Both the position numbers and the translations under genes were made by a program. Shown one piece after another: positions 16,578 through 23,528 of a DNA stretch of 64,000 nt. The number at the start of each line of letters is the position of its first letter. Within the stretch, counting starts at the first letter, position 1. The notes below the pieces were generated by a model. That model was not told where the DNA came from and ran no database searches. It saw only the letters and a list, made by a program, of their open reading frames with translations. Source of the stretch: Amycolatopsis taiwanensis DSM 45107 (GTDB lineage Bacteria; Actinomycetota; Actinomycetes; Mycobacteriales; Pseudonocardiaceae); the NCBI RefSeq assembly GCF_000519205.1, contig NZ_JAFB01000014.1, positions 62,001 to 126,000 of the forward strand, in the 5' to 3' direction.

Positions 16578-18032
16578 ATGAGCGAGACCAGTGTGGTCGA
16601 AGCGGTCGGCAAGGAACTGTTCATCGGCGGAAAGTGGGTCCCCGCGACGGGCGGCCGCACCTTCGGCGTGGAGGACCCGTCCACCGGCCGGGTGCTCTGT
16701 AAGGTCGCCGATGCCACCCCGCAGGACGGCCTGGCCGCCCTCGATGCCGCGGTCGCCGCGCAGGCGGAGTGGGCCGCCACCGCGCCCCGCGAACGCAGCG
16801 AAATCCTGCGCCGCGCGTTCGAGTTGCTCAACGCGCGGAACGAGGAACTGGCGCTGTTGATGACCCTGGAGATGGGCAAGCCGCTGGCCGAGGCGCGCGG
16901 CGAAATCTCTTACGCCGCCGAGTTCTTCCGGTGGTTCTCCGAAGAGGCCGTGCGGATCGACGGTGGGTACCAGGTCGCGCCGAACGGCAGCGGGCGCTTC
17001 CTGGTCACCCGGCAGCCGGTCGGGCCGACGCTGCTGATCACCCCGTGGAACTTCCCGATGGCCATGGGCGGCCGCAAGATCGGCCCGGCGATCGCGGCCG
17101 GCTGCACGATGGTGATCAAGCCGGCCGAGCAGACCCCGCTGTCGATGCTCGCCCTCGCGGAGATCCTCGCCGAGGCCGGACTGCCCGACGGGGTGCTCAA
17201 CGTGGTCACCACGACCGATCCCGGCGGCGTGATGGAACCGCTGATCCGCGACGGCCGGGCGCGCAAGCTCTCCTTCACCGGCTCCACCGCGGTCGGCCGC
17301 AAGCTGCTCGAACAATGTGCGGACAAGGTGTTGCGCACGTCCATGGAACTCGGTGGCAACGCGCCGTTCGTGGTGTTCGACGACGCGGATCTCGACGCGG
17401 CGATCGACGGCGCGATGCAGGCGAAGATGCGCAACATCGGTGAGGCATGCACTGCCGCGAACCGGTTCTACGTGCAGCGCGGCGTCGCGGACGAGTTCGC
17501 GCGCAGGCTCACCGAGCGGATGGCGGCGCTGCCGATGGGCCGCGGTACCGAACCGGGTGTGGTGGTCGGTCCGCTGATCGACGCCGACGCGGTCGAGAAG
17601 GTCAGTTCGCTGGTGCAGGACGCGGCCGACCGGGGGGCGCAGGTGCTCACCGGTGGGGCCACTGTGGACGGTCCCGGCCATTTCTACCAGGCCACCGTGC
17701 TCACCGGCGTGCCCCGCGATGCCCGGATGGCCAGCGAGGAGATCTTCGGCCCGGTGGCGCCGATCTCGGTGTTCGACACCGAGGACGAGGCCGTCGCCGC
17801 GGCCAACAACACCGACTTCGGCCTGGTGAGTTACGTCTACACCAACGATCTCAAGCGAGCGTTGCGAGTTTCGGAGCGGCTGGAAGCCGGGATGATCGGC
17901 CTGAACCAGGGCATCGTGTCCAACCCGGCGGCACCCTTCGGCGGGGTCAAGCAGTCCGGGCTGGGCCGGGAAGGCGGGAGCGTGGGCATCGACGAGTTCC
18001 TGGAGATCAAGTACGTCGCGGTGGCCCTGTGA
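16578..18032 (+). CDS. gabD: NAD(P)-dependent aldehyde dehydrogenase, succinate-semialdehyde dehydrogenase type
   Basis: A 484-residue aldehyde dehydrogenase. PWNFPMAMGGRKIGPAIAAG and the cofactor region FTGSTAVGRKL precede the base Glu257 (MELGGNAPF) and nucleophile Cys291 (GEACTAANRF). EEIFGPVAPI and PFGGVKQSGLGREGG are typical of the succinate-semialdehyde subgroup. GGAG stands 7 bases before ATG 16578. The stop overlaps the next start (GTGA), coupling it to the isopropylmalate-dehydrogenase-type gene. Together with the divergent aminotransferase it would take an omega-amino acid to a dicarboxylate. The exact chain length is not certain. Confidence 0.92.
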   Translation: MSETSVVEAVGKELFIGGKWVPATGGRTFGVEDPSTGRVLCKVADATPQDGLAALDAAVAAQAEWAATAPRERSEILRRAFELLNARNEELALLMTLEMGKPLAEARGEISYAAEFFRWFSEEAVRIDGGYQVAPNGSGRFLVTRQPVGPTLLITPWNFPMAMGGRKIGPAIAAGCTMVIKPAEQTPLSMLALAEILAEAGLPDGVLNVVTTTDPGGVMEPLIRDGRARKLSFTGSTAVGRKLLEQCADKVLRTSMELGGNAPFVVFDDADLDAAIDGAMQAKMRNIGEACTAANRFYVQRGVADEFARRLTERMAALPMGRGTEPGVVVGPLIDADAVEKVSSLVQDAADRGAQVLTGGATVDGPGHFYQATVLTGVPRDARMASEEIFGPVAPISVFDTEDEAVAAANNTDFGLVSYVYTNDLKRALRVSERLEAGMIGLNQGIVSNPAAPFGGVKQSGLGREGGSVGIDEFLEIKYVAVAL

Positions 18033-19117
18033 ACGGGCGCAGTTATCAGATCGCGAGCATTCCCGGGGACGGGATCGGCGTCGACGTCGTCATCGAGGCA
18101 CGCAAGGTGCTCGACCGGGCGGCCGCCCTGCACGGCTTCGATCTGGGGTGGACGGAGTTCGACTGGAGCTGCGAGCGCTACGCCCGCACCGGCACCATGA
18201 TGCCCGAGGACGGCGTCGAGCAGTTGTCTGCGTTCGACGGGATCTTTCTCGGCGCGGTGGGCTTTCCCGGCGTGCCGGACCATGTTTCCCTTTGGGGACT
18301 GCTGATTCCGATACGCCGGGCGTTCGCGCAGTACGTCAACCTCCGGCCGGTGCGCCTGCTGCCCGGCACCTCCTCGGTCCTGAAGAACCGGAGCGCGGAA
18401 GAACTGGAGATGGTGATCGTCCGGGAGAATTCCGAGGGCGAGTATTCGACGATCGGCGGCCGGCAGACCGGCCCGGCCGGCGAGTTCGCCGTGCAGGAGT
18501 CGGTGTTCACCCGGGCCGGCGTGGAACGGATCATCCGCTATGCCTTCGAACTCGCGCGCACCCGCGCGGGCCGGGTGTGCTCGGCGACGAAGTCCAACGG
18601 GATCATCCACACCATGCCGTTCTGGGACGAGATCTTCACCGAGGTCGCGGCCGGTTACCCGGATGTCCACAGTGAACAGTGCCATATCGACGCGCTGGCG
18701 GCCCGGATGGTGCAGCAGCCCGACCGGCTGGACGTCGTCGTCGGCTCGAACCTGTTCGGCGACATCCTCAGCGACCTGGCCGCCGCGATCACCGGCGGGC
18801 TGGGCATGGCACCCTCGGGCAACATCAACCCGGCCGGGGAGTACCCGTCGATGTTCGAGGCGGTGCACGGCAGCGCGCCGGACATCGCCGGGCAGGGCAT
18901 CGCGAACCCGGTCGCGCAGATCCTCGCCGGGGCGATGATGCTGGAGCACCTCGGGGAGAGCGCCGCCGCGCGGGCGGTCAACGCCGCCGTCGAGGGCGTG
19001 CTGGCCGCCGGCGAGGTGGCGACGCCGGATCTCGGCGGCAAGTCCACCACCGCCGACCTCGGCACGGCCATCGCCGCGGCCCTCGATGCGAGCCCATCAC
19101 GAATAGCGGGCGATTAG
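18029..19117 (+). CDS. Isocitrate/isopropylmalate-type dehydrogenase (tartrate/D-malate dehydrogenase-like)
   Basis: A 362-residue beta-decarboxylating dehydrogenase that oxidises a 2-hydroxydicarboxylate with NAD and metal. Seen are ASIPGDGIGVDVVIEA, VSLWGLLIPIRRAFAQYVNL, IVRENSEGEYSTIGGR, ATKSNGIIHTMPFWDEIF, VVVGSNLFGDILSDLAAAI and MFEAVHGSAPDIAGQGIANP. The LWGLLIPIRR form fits the tartrate dehydrogenase/D-malate group better than leuB. GTG 18029 overlaps the preceding stop, so translation is coupled. Product removal as pyruvate- or oxaloacetate-level acids would feed central metabolism. The gene's end overlaps a broken membrane-protein gene on the other strand by 21 bases. Confidence 0.88.
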   Translation: MNGRSYQIASIPGDGIGVDVVIEARKVLDRAAALHGFDLGWTEFDWSCERYARTGTMMPEDGVEQLSAFDGIFLGAVGFPGVPDHVSLWGLLIPIRRAFAQYVNLRPVRLLPGTSSVLKNRSAEELEMVIVRENSEGEYSTIGGRQTGPAGEFAVQESVFTRAGVERIIRYAFELARTRAGRVCSATKSNGIIHTMPFWDEIFTEVAAGYPDVHSEQCHIDALAARMVQQPDRLDVVVGSNLFGDILSDLAAAITGGLGMAPSGNINPAGEYPSMFEAVHGSAPDIAGQGIANPVAQILAGAMMLEHLGESAAARAVNAAVEGVLAAGEVATPDLGGKSTTADLGTAIAAALDASPSRIAGD

Positions 19118-19492
19118 CGTGCCCACCCCGGTGAATATGAGCCCGACCAGGAACATCGCCATGCCGGCGGCAACGCCGGAATTCCCGCCCTTGGCCACCT
19201 GCGCTTGATCGGGATTCGCCGGATTGACCAGGACCTCGACGGGGAACGGAAAGCTGCGCAGCGTTCCGGTCGAACTGCCCGTCGGGTTCCTGGCCGTCCG
19301 GGTCACGCCGTCATCGTCCACCCATTGCAGTATCCAGAACTGGTGGCTGGAGCCTCCTGATCGTTCCCAGGCATAGCTGACCGCCTCGCCCCGGTAGCGT
19401 TTTCACCGTCGCCGCCGGTACACCACCAGCCACAGACCCCGGATGCCGATTATCGCCAGCAAGATCCCCAGGACGATGAACCCGATGGCCAT
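19097..19492 (-). pseudogene. DUF3592-like membrane protein interrupted by an in-frame TGA
   Basis: From ATG 19492 one frame gives MAIGFIVLGILLAIIG, a first membrane helix, then LWLVVYRRRR and a TGA at codon 30 (19403-19405). The same frame continues KRYRGEAVSYAWERSGGSSH, a soluble beta-rich part ending FPVEVLVNPANPDQAQV, and a second membrane helix (AAGMAMFLVGLIFTGVGTL). The layout (TM, beta domain, TM) is the DUF3592 family. A single TGG to TGA change at a Trp would explain the break, because relatives usually have an aromatic residue near there. A shorter product could still start inside at 19321. Sequencing error is an alternative. Confidence 0.65.
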
Positions 19493-19691
19493 CCGAACCT
19501 CTCCGTGTTACTCAGAACGTGTCCGGGTAGCCAGGCCGTGACTGCTCCTCGTCGGCTTCCGGTTGATCACGACGGCGGCCTGCTTCCCGCTCACAAGTTA
19601 ACGTTGTGCTGGGTCGCCGAGCGTGCTCGTCTTGCGTTTGAATAACCCACGTCACAGTTTCAATGGTGTGTTCGGCTGGTGGGTTCCTCGG

Positions 19692-20702
19692 TCAGGCGGG
19701 CGGCGAGTACAGGCTCAGGCCGGGCGCCAGGCGCCGCACGGCGTCTTCCATGTGCGCCTCCAGCAACGACAGCGCGGCCTTCTCGTCGCGGGCCCGGATG
19801 GCTTCGGTGATCCGCTTGTGCTCGGTGACGCGCTCCTCGGCGTCGACGTACGTCCGGCCCAGCGCGGACACGCACATCCGCGTCTCGACGAGCAGTGCGC
19901 GTGCCATGCGCTGCAAGCGCTTGCTGCCCGACCCCGCGACCAGCTCCTCGTGGAACCGAAGGTCGGCTTCGGTGACCGCGGTTTCGTCGGCGCTCGTCAT
20001 CTCCTGCACGACCTCGGCGAGCCGGTCCGCCACCTGTTCGGGGTCGCCGCGCAGAACACCCAGCACCGCCGACCGCTCGATGGCCAGCCGGGCGGTGTAG
20101 ATGTCGTGGACGTCGGCCGGTTCGAGGTCGATCACGAACAGCCCGCGATGCCGCTCGCTGCGCAGCAAACCCTCCGACACCAGTCGCTGCATCGCTTCAC
20201 GCAGGGGCCCGCGTGATACCTGGAACTGCGCGGCCAGCTCGGTCTCGCCGAGCTGGGCACCGGGCGGCAGCGCGCCGTTCATGATCGCCTCACGCAGCTG
20301 GCGGGCGATGATCGCGGCGGTCGATTCCCGGCTGACCGGCTCGATTTCGGTCAACGACACCGAAGGCGGCGCTGGGTGCGCAGGCCGCGGCCGCGCCGGT
20401 ACCTTCTGCCGCCGGGTGCCCTTCCGCACGGCGCGCCCGCGCACCACGGTCCGGTCGGCGTTTCCCCCGACGGACGAATCCCCGGCCGTACCGGGCGATT
20501 CCAGCGCCTTTCCCTCAGTGCCTGGTTGAGGACCCGCCCACCCGATCTTGTGGACAGGGCTCTCCTGACCGCGTTGCTCACGGTTTTCCTGCGCGGAGCC
20601 CTGCCCCCAAGATCTCCTGCCTTCGGACGGCGGGTTCGAGGACTCACCTTCACCAGGGATCTGGCGGTTTCCGAACAGACTTTCCGTACTCACCTGACTC
20701 AT
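19692..20702 (-). CDS. GntR/FCD-family transcriptional regulator with an unusual N-terminal extension
   Basis: The C-terminal 220 residues are a standard FadR-like regulator. The winged helix IIARQLREAIMNGALPPGAQ, LGETELAAQFQVSRGPLREA and MQRLVSEGLLRSERHRGLFV is followed by an FCD ligand domain with AVTEADLRFHEELVAGSGSK and EHKRITEAIRARDEKAAL metal-binding features. ATG 20702 overlaps the racemase stop (ATGA), which supports the long 336-residue form. However, residues 2 to about 60 are read from the complement of a dispersed ~170-bp repeat. If the repeat is an insertion, the ancestral start may be internal (for example GTG 20360). It most likely controls the surrounding genes through ATTGT-N2-ACAAT boxes. 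Confidence 0.85.
   Translation of the reverse strand: MSQVSTESLFGNRQIPGEGESSNPPSEGRRSWGQGSAQENREQRGQESPVHKIGWAGPQPGTEGKALESPGTAGDSSVGGNADRTVVRGRAVRKGTRRQKVPARPRPAHPAPPSVSLTEIEPVSRESTAAIIARQLREAIMNGALPPGAQLGETELAAQFQVSRGPLREAMQRLVSEGLLRSERHRGLFVIDLEPADVHDIYTARLAIERSAVLGVLRGDPEQVADRLAEVVQEMTSADETAVTEADLRFHEELVAGSGSKRLQRMARALLVETRMCVSALGRTYVDAEERVTEHKRITEAIRARDEKAALSLLEAHMEDAVRRLAPGLSLYSPPA
20522..20697. repeat. Family D structured repeat, copy 1
   Basis: About 170 bp strongly similar to 45938-46110. Three nested complementary pairs are visible: ACCCGCC 532-538 with GGCGGGT 629-635, GATCTTG 544-550 with CAAGATC 608-614, and CAGGGCTC 555-562 with GAGCCCTG 596-603 (add 20000 to each). It lies at the 3' end of the racemase gene and inside the N-terminal extension of the GntR frame. 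No transposase or target duplication is seen. Confidence 0.75.
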
Positions 20703-21439
20703 GCCTTCCGATCCTCATCCGGTGGTCGAGCCGCCCGGAACAGCGCCCCCAGCCGGTCCGTCTGCGGGATGTCCCCGGCCAGCCGCAGTCCTTCCCAGAT
20801 CGTCACCTGATTCGCCGTGAGCACCGGTTTCCCGAGCTTCTCCTCGATCGCCGGGATGACTCCGAGCGTACGCATGGCGGTGTCCGGGATCAGTACCGCG
20901 TCGGCGGCGGGGTGATCATGGCGCACCGCCAGCCGGACCACCGCCTCGGGGGACAGGCGGCCGACCTCGGCGGCCGTGTCGATGCCCTCGCTGCTCATGG
21001 ACACGATCTCGATCCCGCCCACGGCGAGGAAGTCGACGAAGTACCGGGCCACGTCCGCCGGGTAGCTGGCCGCGACCGCGACCCGGCGGAGGCTCAGCGC
21101 CTCGGCCGCGCGCACGAAGGCGAACGAGGTGCTCGACGCGGGCTTGCCGGCCGCCGCGGCCAGCTTCTCGACCTGCTCGTGCGCGCCGTCCCATTCGTAG
21201 ACGAAGCTGCCGCTGGTACACGCCCAGACCACCGAGTCGGGTTCGTGCTCGGCGAGCAGCGCCGCGCCCTCGGCCAGCCGTCGCTCGCTGCCCAGATCCA
21301 GCAGTTCCGGCACGGCATGCAGGTCGGTGCCGTAGATGTGCCGCACCGGAAGCGCCACGCCGTCGCCGAACAGCCGTTCGGCGAACGGGTAGTCGTCTTC
21401 CGCGGCGTGGTCCGGGTAGATGAAACCGGCGGTCGGCAT
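20699..21439 (-). CDS. Asp/Glu racemase-fold enzyme (maleate isomerase / arylmalonate decarboxylase superfamily) lacking the second cysteine
   Basis: The 246-residue protein belongs with maleate cis-trans isomerase and arylmalonate decarboxylase. It opens MPTAGFIYPDHAAEDDYPFA and holds the first catalytic cysteine at Cys74 in VWACTSGSFVY. The C-terminal half runs AVLIPDTAMRTLGVIPAIEE and KPVLTANQVTIWEGL. In the neighbouring paralogue the second catalytic position is SCTNLP; here it is IPDTAM, so Asp186 replaces Cys. That argues against a two-cysteine isomerase or racemase and for a different reaction. GAGAGGAG precedes ATG 21439. It follows the paralogue by 140 bases and its stop overlaps the GntR start. 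Confidence 0.85.
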   Translation of the reverse strand: MPTAGFIYPDHAAEDDYPFAERLFGDGVALPVRHIYGTDLHAVPELLDLGSERRLAEGAALLAEHEPDSVVWACTSGSFVYEWDGAHEQVEKLAAAAGKPASSTSFAFVRAAEALSLRRVAVAASYPADVARYFVDFLAVGGIEIVSMSSEGIDTAAEVGRLSPEAVVRLAVRHDHPAADAVLIPDTAMRTLGVIPAIEEKLGKPVLTANQVTIWEGLRLAGDIPQTDRLGALFRAARPPDEDRKA

Positions 21440-21445
21440 GCCACT

Positions 21446-21556
21446 CCTCTCAAGGGGGTGTGGGGGCGGAGCCCCACGGGGCAGAGCGTGTGGGGCGGAG
21501 CCCCACGAGGCAGAACGTTCGAGGGTTTCCAGGCGGGTTCCGGGGGTTGCACCCCC
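21446..21556. repeat. Family C palindromic elements upstream of racemase 1
   Basis: Two near-copies of GTGGGGCGGAGCCCCAC (21459 and about 21490), then GGGGGTTGCACCCCC (about 21543-21556), form short GC hairpins. Similar elements recur at 23427, 31645, 36309, 39328 and 42319. They lie between the operator box at 21567 and the start of the gene, so they would be in its leader. Confidence 0.6.
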
Positions 21557-21566
21557 AGAAGCGATA

Positions 21567-21578
21567 GTTGTTGACAAT
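21567..21578. promoter_or_regulatory. Operator-like box 2 of the GntR/FCD regulon
   Basis: GTTGTTGACAAT lies 128 bases upstream of the racemase 1 start and 2 bases beyond the end of racemase 2. It shares TTGTTGACAA with boxes 1 and 3. Its position fits an internal promoter for racemase 1 and the regulator gene. Confidence 0.55.
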
Positions 21579-21579
21579 C

Positions 21580-22317
21580 CTACACGTCGCGAAGCCATTT
21601 TCCGGGCCCCACGATCGGTAGTTCCATCCGCGTCAGGCAGGCCCACATGGTGAGCTGGTTCGCGGTGAGCACCGGCTTGCCCAGTGCCGTTTCCAGCGGC
21701 TCGATCAGGTCGTAGGTCGGGAGGTTGGTGCAGCTGACGAAAATCGCCTCGGCGTCTTCATGATCCGCGGCGAGGATCCGCTCGGCGATGGTGCGGTAAC
21801 TGACCTTCCAGATGCCACCGCCGAGGCCGAGGTGGTCGCTGGCCACCGTCACCACGTTCAACTCGGCGAGGAAGTCGTGCAGCTTCCCGGTCAGGTCGCC
21901 GTCGTACGGCGTGATCACCGCGAGCCGGTGCAGGTTCAACCGTTCCAGCACCTCGGCCAGCGCGCCCGACGTCGTCACCGCGTCGGGTGCGCCGGCGTCA
22001 CAGATCGCCTTGCACAGCGACCGTTCGTAGTTCACCCCGTTGACGAAACTGCCCGATGTGCACAGGTATGCGACGACCTCGGGTTCGACGTGCAGCACGT
22101 CCCGGGTCGCGGCAGCGAGGTGCCGGCTGTCGCTGACCAGTTGCGCCATCTCCATACTCACCGGCACGGGCTCGTAGGGTGTGCGCGCCAGGTGCAGGGA
22201 GACCTCCATGGGCACCCAGCGCCAGAGCTCGCGCTCCAGGGCCAGGTCGAAGGGGGCGATGACGCCGATACCACGCTGAGCCAAAGGGCCGTCGAATACA
22301 GGGAAGTCCAAATCCAA
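21580..22317 (-). CDS. Maleate cis-trans isomerase-like Asp/Glu racemase-fold enzyme
   Basis: Starting at TTG 22317, which has an excellent GGAGG 7 bases upstream, this is a 245-residue protein. Both catalytic cysteines of the superfamily are present: Cys86 in YLCTSGSFVNG and Cys196 in FVSCTNLPTYDLIE. Other features are GVIAPFDLALERELWRW, AVTTSGALAEVLERLNLHRL and GKPVLTANQLTMWACL. An ATG at 22389 is possible but would put the operator box inside the coding region, so TTG is preferred. A two-Cys member can isomerise maleate to fumarate or racemise an acid. It is divergent from the 2-hydroxyacid dehydrogenase and first in the operon with racemase 1 and the GntR gene. Confidence 0.87.
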   Translation of the reverse strand: MDLDFPVFDGPLAQRGIGVIAPFDLALERELWRWVPMEVSLHLARTPYEPVPVSMEMAQLVSDSRHLAAATRDVLHVEPEVVAYLCTSGSFVNGVNYERSLCKAICDAGAPDAVTTSGALAEVLERLNLHRLAVITPYDGDLTGKLHDFLAELNVVTVASDHLGLGGGIWKVSYRTIAERILAADHEDAEAIFVSCTNLPTYDLIEPLETALGKPVLTANQLTMWACLTRMELPIVGPGKWLRDV

Positions 22318-22373
22318 GGCTCGTCCTCCGAAGGTTGTTCGCTGCAAGACAAAGCCTCCGGGGTGGCTCCTCG

Positions 22374-22387
22374 GATTGTTGACAATC
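22374..22387. promoter_or_regulatory. Operator-like box 3 of the GntR/FCD regulon
   Basis: GATTGTTGACAATC has 6-base arms GATTGT and ACAATC around TG, the most symmetric of the three boxes. It lies between racemase 2 (minus) and the 2-hydroxyacid dehydrogenase (plus), 27 bases before the latter's start, so it can govern both directions. Confidence 0.65.
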
Positions 22388-22413
22388 ATACGACCGACTC
22401 CTACCGTGTCAAC

Positions 22414-23394
22414 GTGATCGGCACGAACAGCCCAGTGCTCGTGGTGCTGGAAGGTGACCAGCACCCACCTCGCATGGGGCCCATCGAAGCCTCTGCCCTT
22501 GTCCGTTACACCCGCGAAGACGGTCTGGCGGAGGCGCTGCGCGGAGCCGACGCGCTATTCCTTTACGACTTTCAGTCCAGCGCTTTGCGTGACGTCTGGT
22601 CGTCGGCCGACCGCCTGCGCTGGGTCCACGTTGCCGCCGCCGGGGTGGATCCCGTGCTGTTCCCCGAGTTGCGGGAAAGTCAAGTGGTCTTGACCAACTC
22701 TCGGGGCGTGTTCGACGGCCCGATCGCCGAATACGTGCTCGGTCTGATACTCGCACTGGCCAAGGATTTCGCTCATACGATCGAGCTGCAACGCCAGGGC
22801 CGCTGGCTGCATCGGGAAAGCGAACGGATCGCCGGTGCCCGCGTGCTCGTCGTCGGCACCGGCCCGATCGGGCGCGCGATCGCGAGAATGCTGCGGGCGG
22901 TCGGCATGCAGGTGACCGGCATGGGGCGCCGGTCCCAGGCCGACGACCCGGACTTCGGCACGGTGCGACCCTCGGCCGAACTCGTGCGGTGGCTTCCCGA
23001 AATGGACTACGTCGTCGCCGTGGCGCCGCTGACCGAGCAGACCAAGGGCATGTTCGACGAGGCGGCGTTCGCCGCGATGAAACCGGGCGCCCGCTTCGTC
23101 AACGTCGGCCGGGGCGCGTTGATGGACACGTCGGCCCTGGTCGCGGCCCTGCGCGACGGGCGGCTGGCCGGCGCGGCGCTGGACGTGTTCGAGACCGAGC
23201 CGTTACCCGGTGACAGTCCATTGTGGAATCTTCCGGGCGTGCTGGTGTCGCCGCACATGTCCGGGGATTTCGTCGGCTGGCGCGACACGCTGGTCGAGGT
23301 GTTCGCGGACAACTTCCAGCGCTGGCAAACTGGCCGTCCGCTTCGTAATGTGGTGGACAAACAGCTGGGCTACGTACCTTCGAGAGGTGTGTAA
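22414..23394 (+). CDS. D-isomer-specific 2-hydroxyacid dehydrogenase
   Basis: A 326-residue NAD(P)-dependent dehydrogenase interconverting D-2-hydroxyacids and 2-oxoacids. The Rossmann motif is LVVGTGPIGRAIARML. Catalytic elements are NVGRGALMDTSALV (Arg), ALDVFETEPLPGDSPLW (Glu) and LVSPHMSGD (His). The substrate-binding lobe includes WVHVAAAGVDPVLF and TNSRGVFDGPIAEYVLGLIL. The start is taken as GTG 22414; no ribosome binding site is visible and ATG 22474 is an alternative. It lies just downstream of the strongest regulon box and runs into the amidase gene. Confidence 0.88.
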   Translation: MIGTNSPVLVVLEGDQHPPRMGPIEASALVRYTREDGLAEALRGADALFLYDFQSSALRDVWSSADRLRWVHVAAAGVDPVLFPELRESQVVLTNSRGVFDGPIAEYVLGLILALAKDFAHTIELQRQGRWLHRESERIAGARVLVVGTGPIGRAIARMLRAVGMQVTGMGRRSQADDPDFGTVRPSAELVRWLPEMDYVVAVAPLTEQTKGMFDEAAFAAMKPGARFVNVGRGALMDTSALVAALRDGRLAGAALDVFETEPLPGDSPLWNLPGVLVSPHMSGDFVGWRDTLVEVFADNFQRWQTGRPLRNVVDKQLGYVPSRGV

Positions 23395-23426
23395 TTCGAA
23401 ACGTGAGACGGGCGCTCGTGGTGACG

Positions 23427-23510
23427 GCAGCAACGGTGCCCTGTGGGGCGCCACCCCCACGCCCCCACTGGGGCAAGCCCTCAGACCCCCTGGCCACCCG
23501 CACGCGTTCT
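23427..23510. repeat. Family C palindromic element between dehydrogenase and amidase
   Basis: AACGGTGCCCTGTGGGGCGC, CCCCCACGCCCCCAC and GGGGCAAGCCCTCAGACCCC match the reversed form of the family C element (GGGGTCTGGGGGCTTGCCCC). It fills most of the 134-base gap before the amidase, whose AGGAG follows at 23520. Confidence 0.55.
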
Positions 23511-23528
23511 GAATAACACAGGAGATTG

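Noticed and set aside
20699-21646. Longer start for racemase 1 at 21646
   Set aside because: It would read through family C palindromes and the operator box. ATG 21439 has a strong GAGAGGAG.
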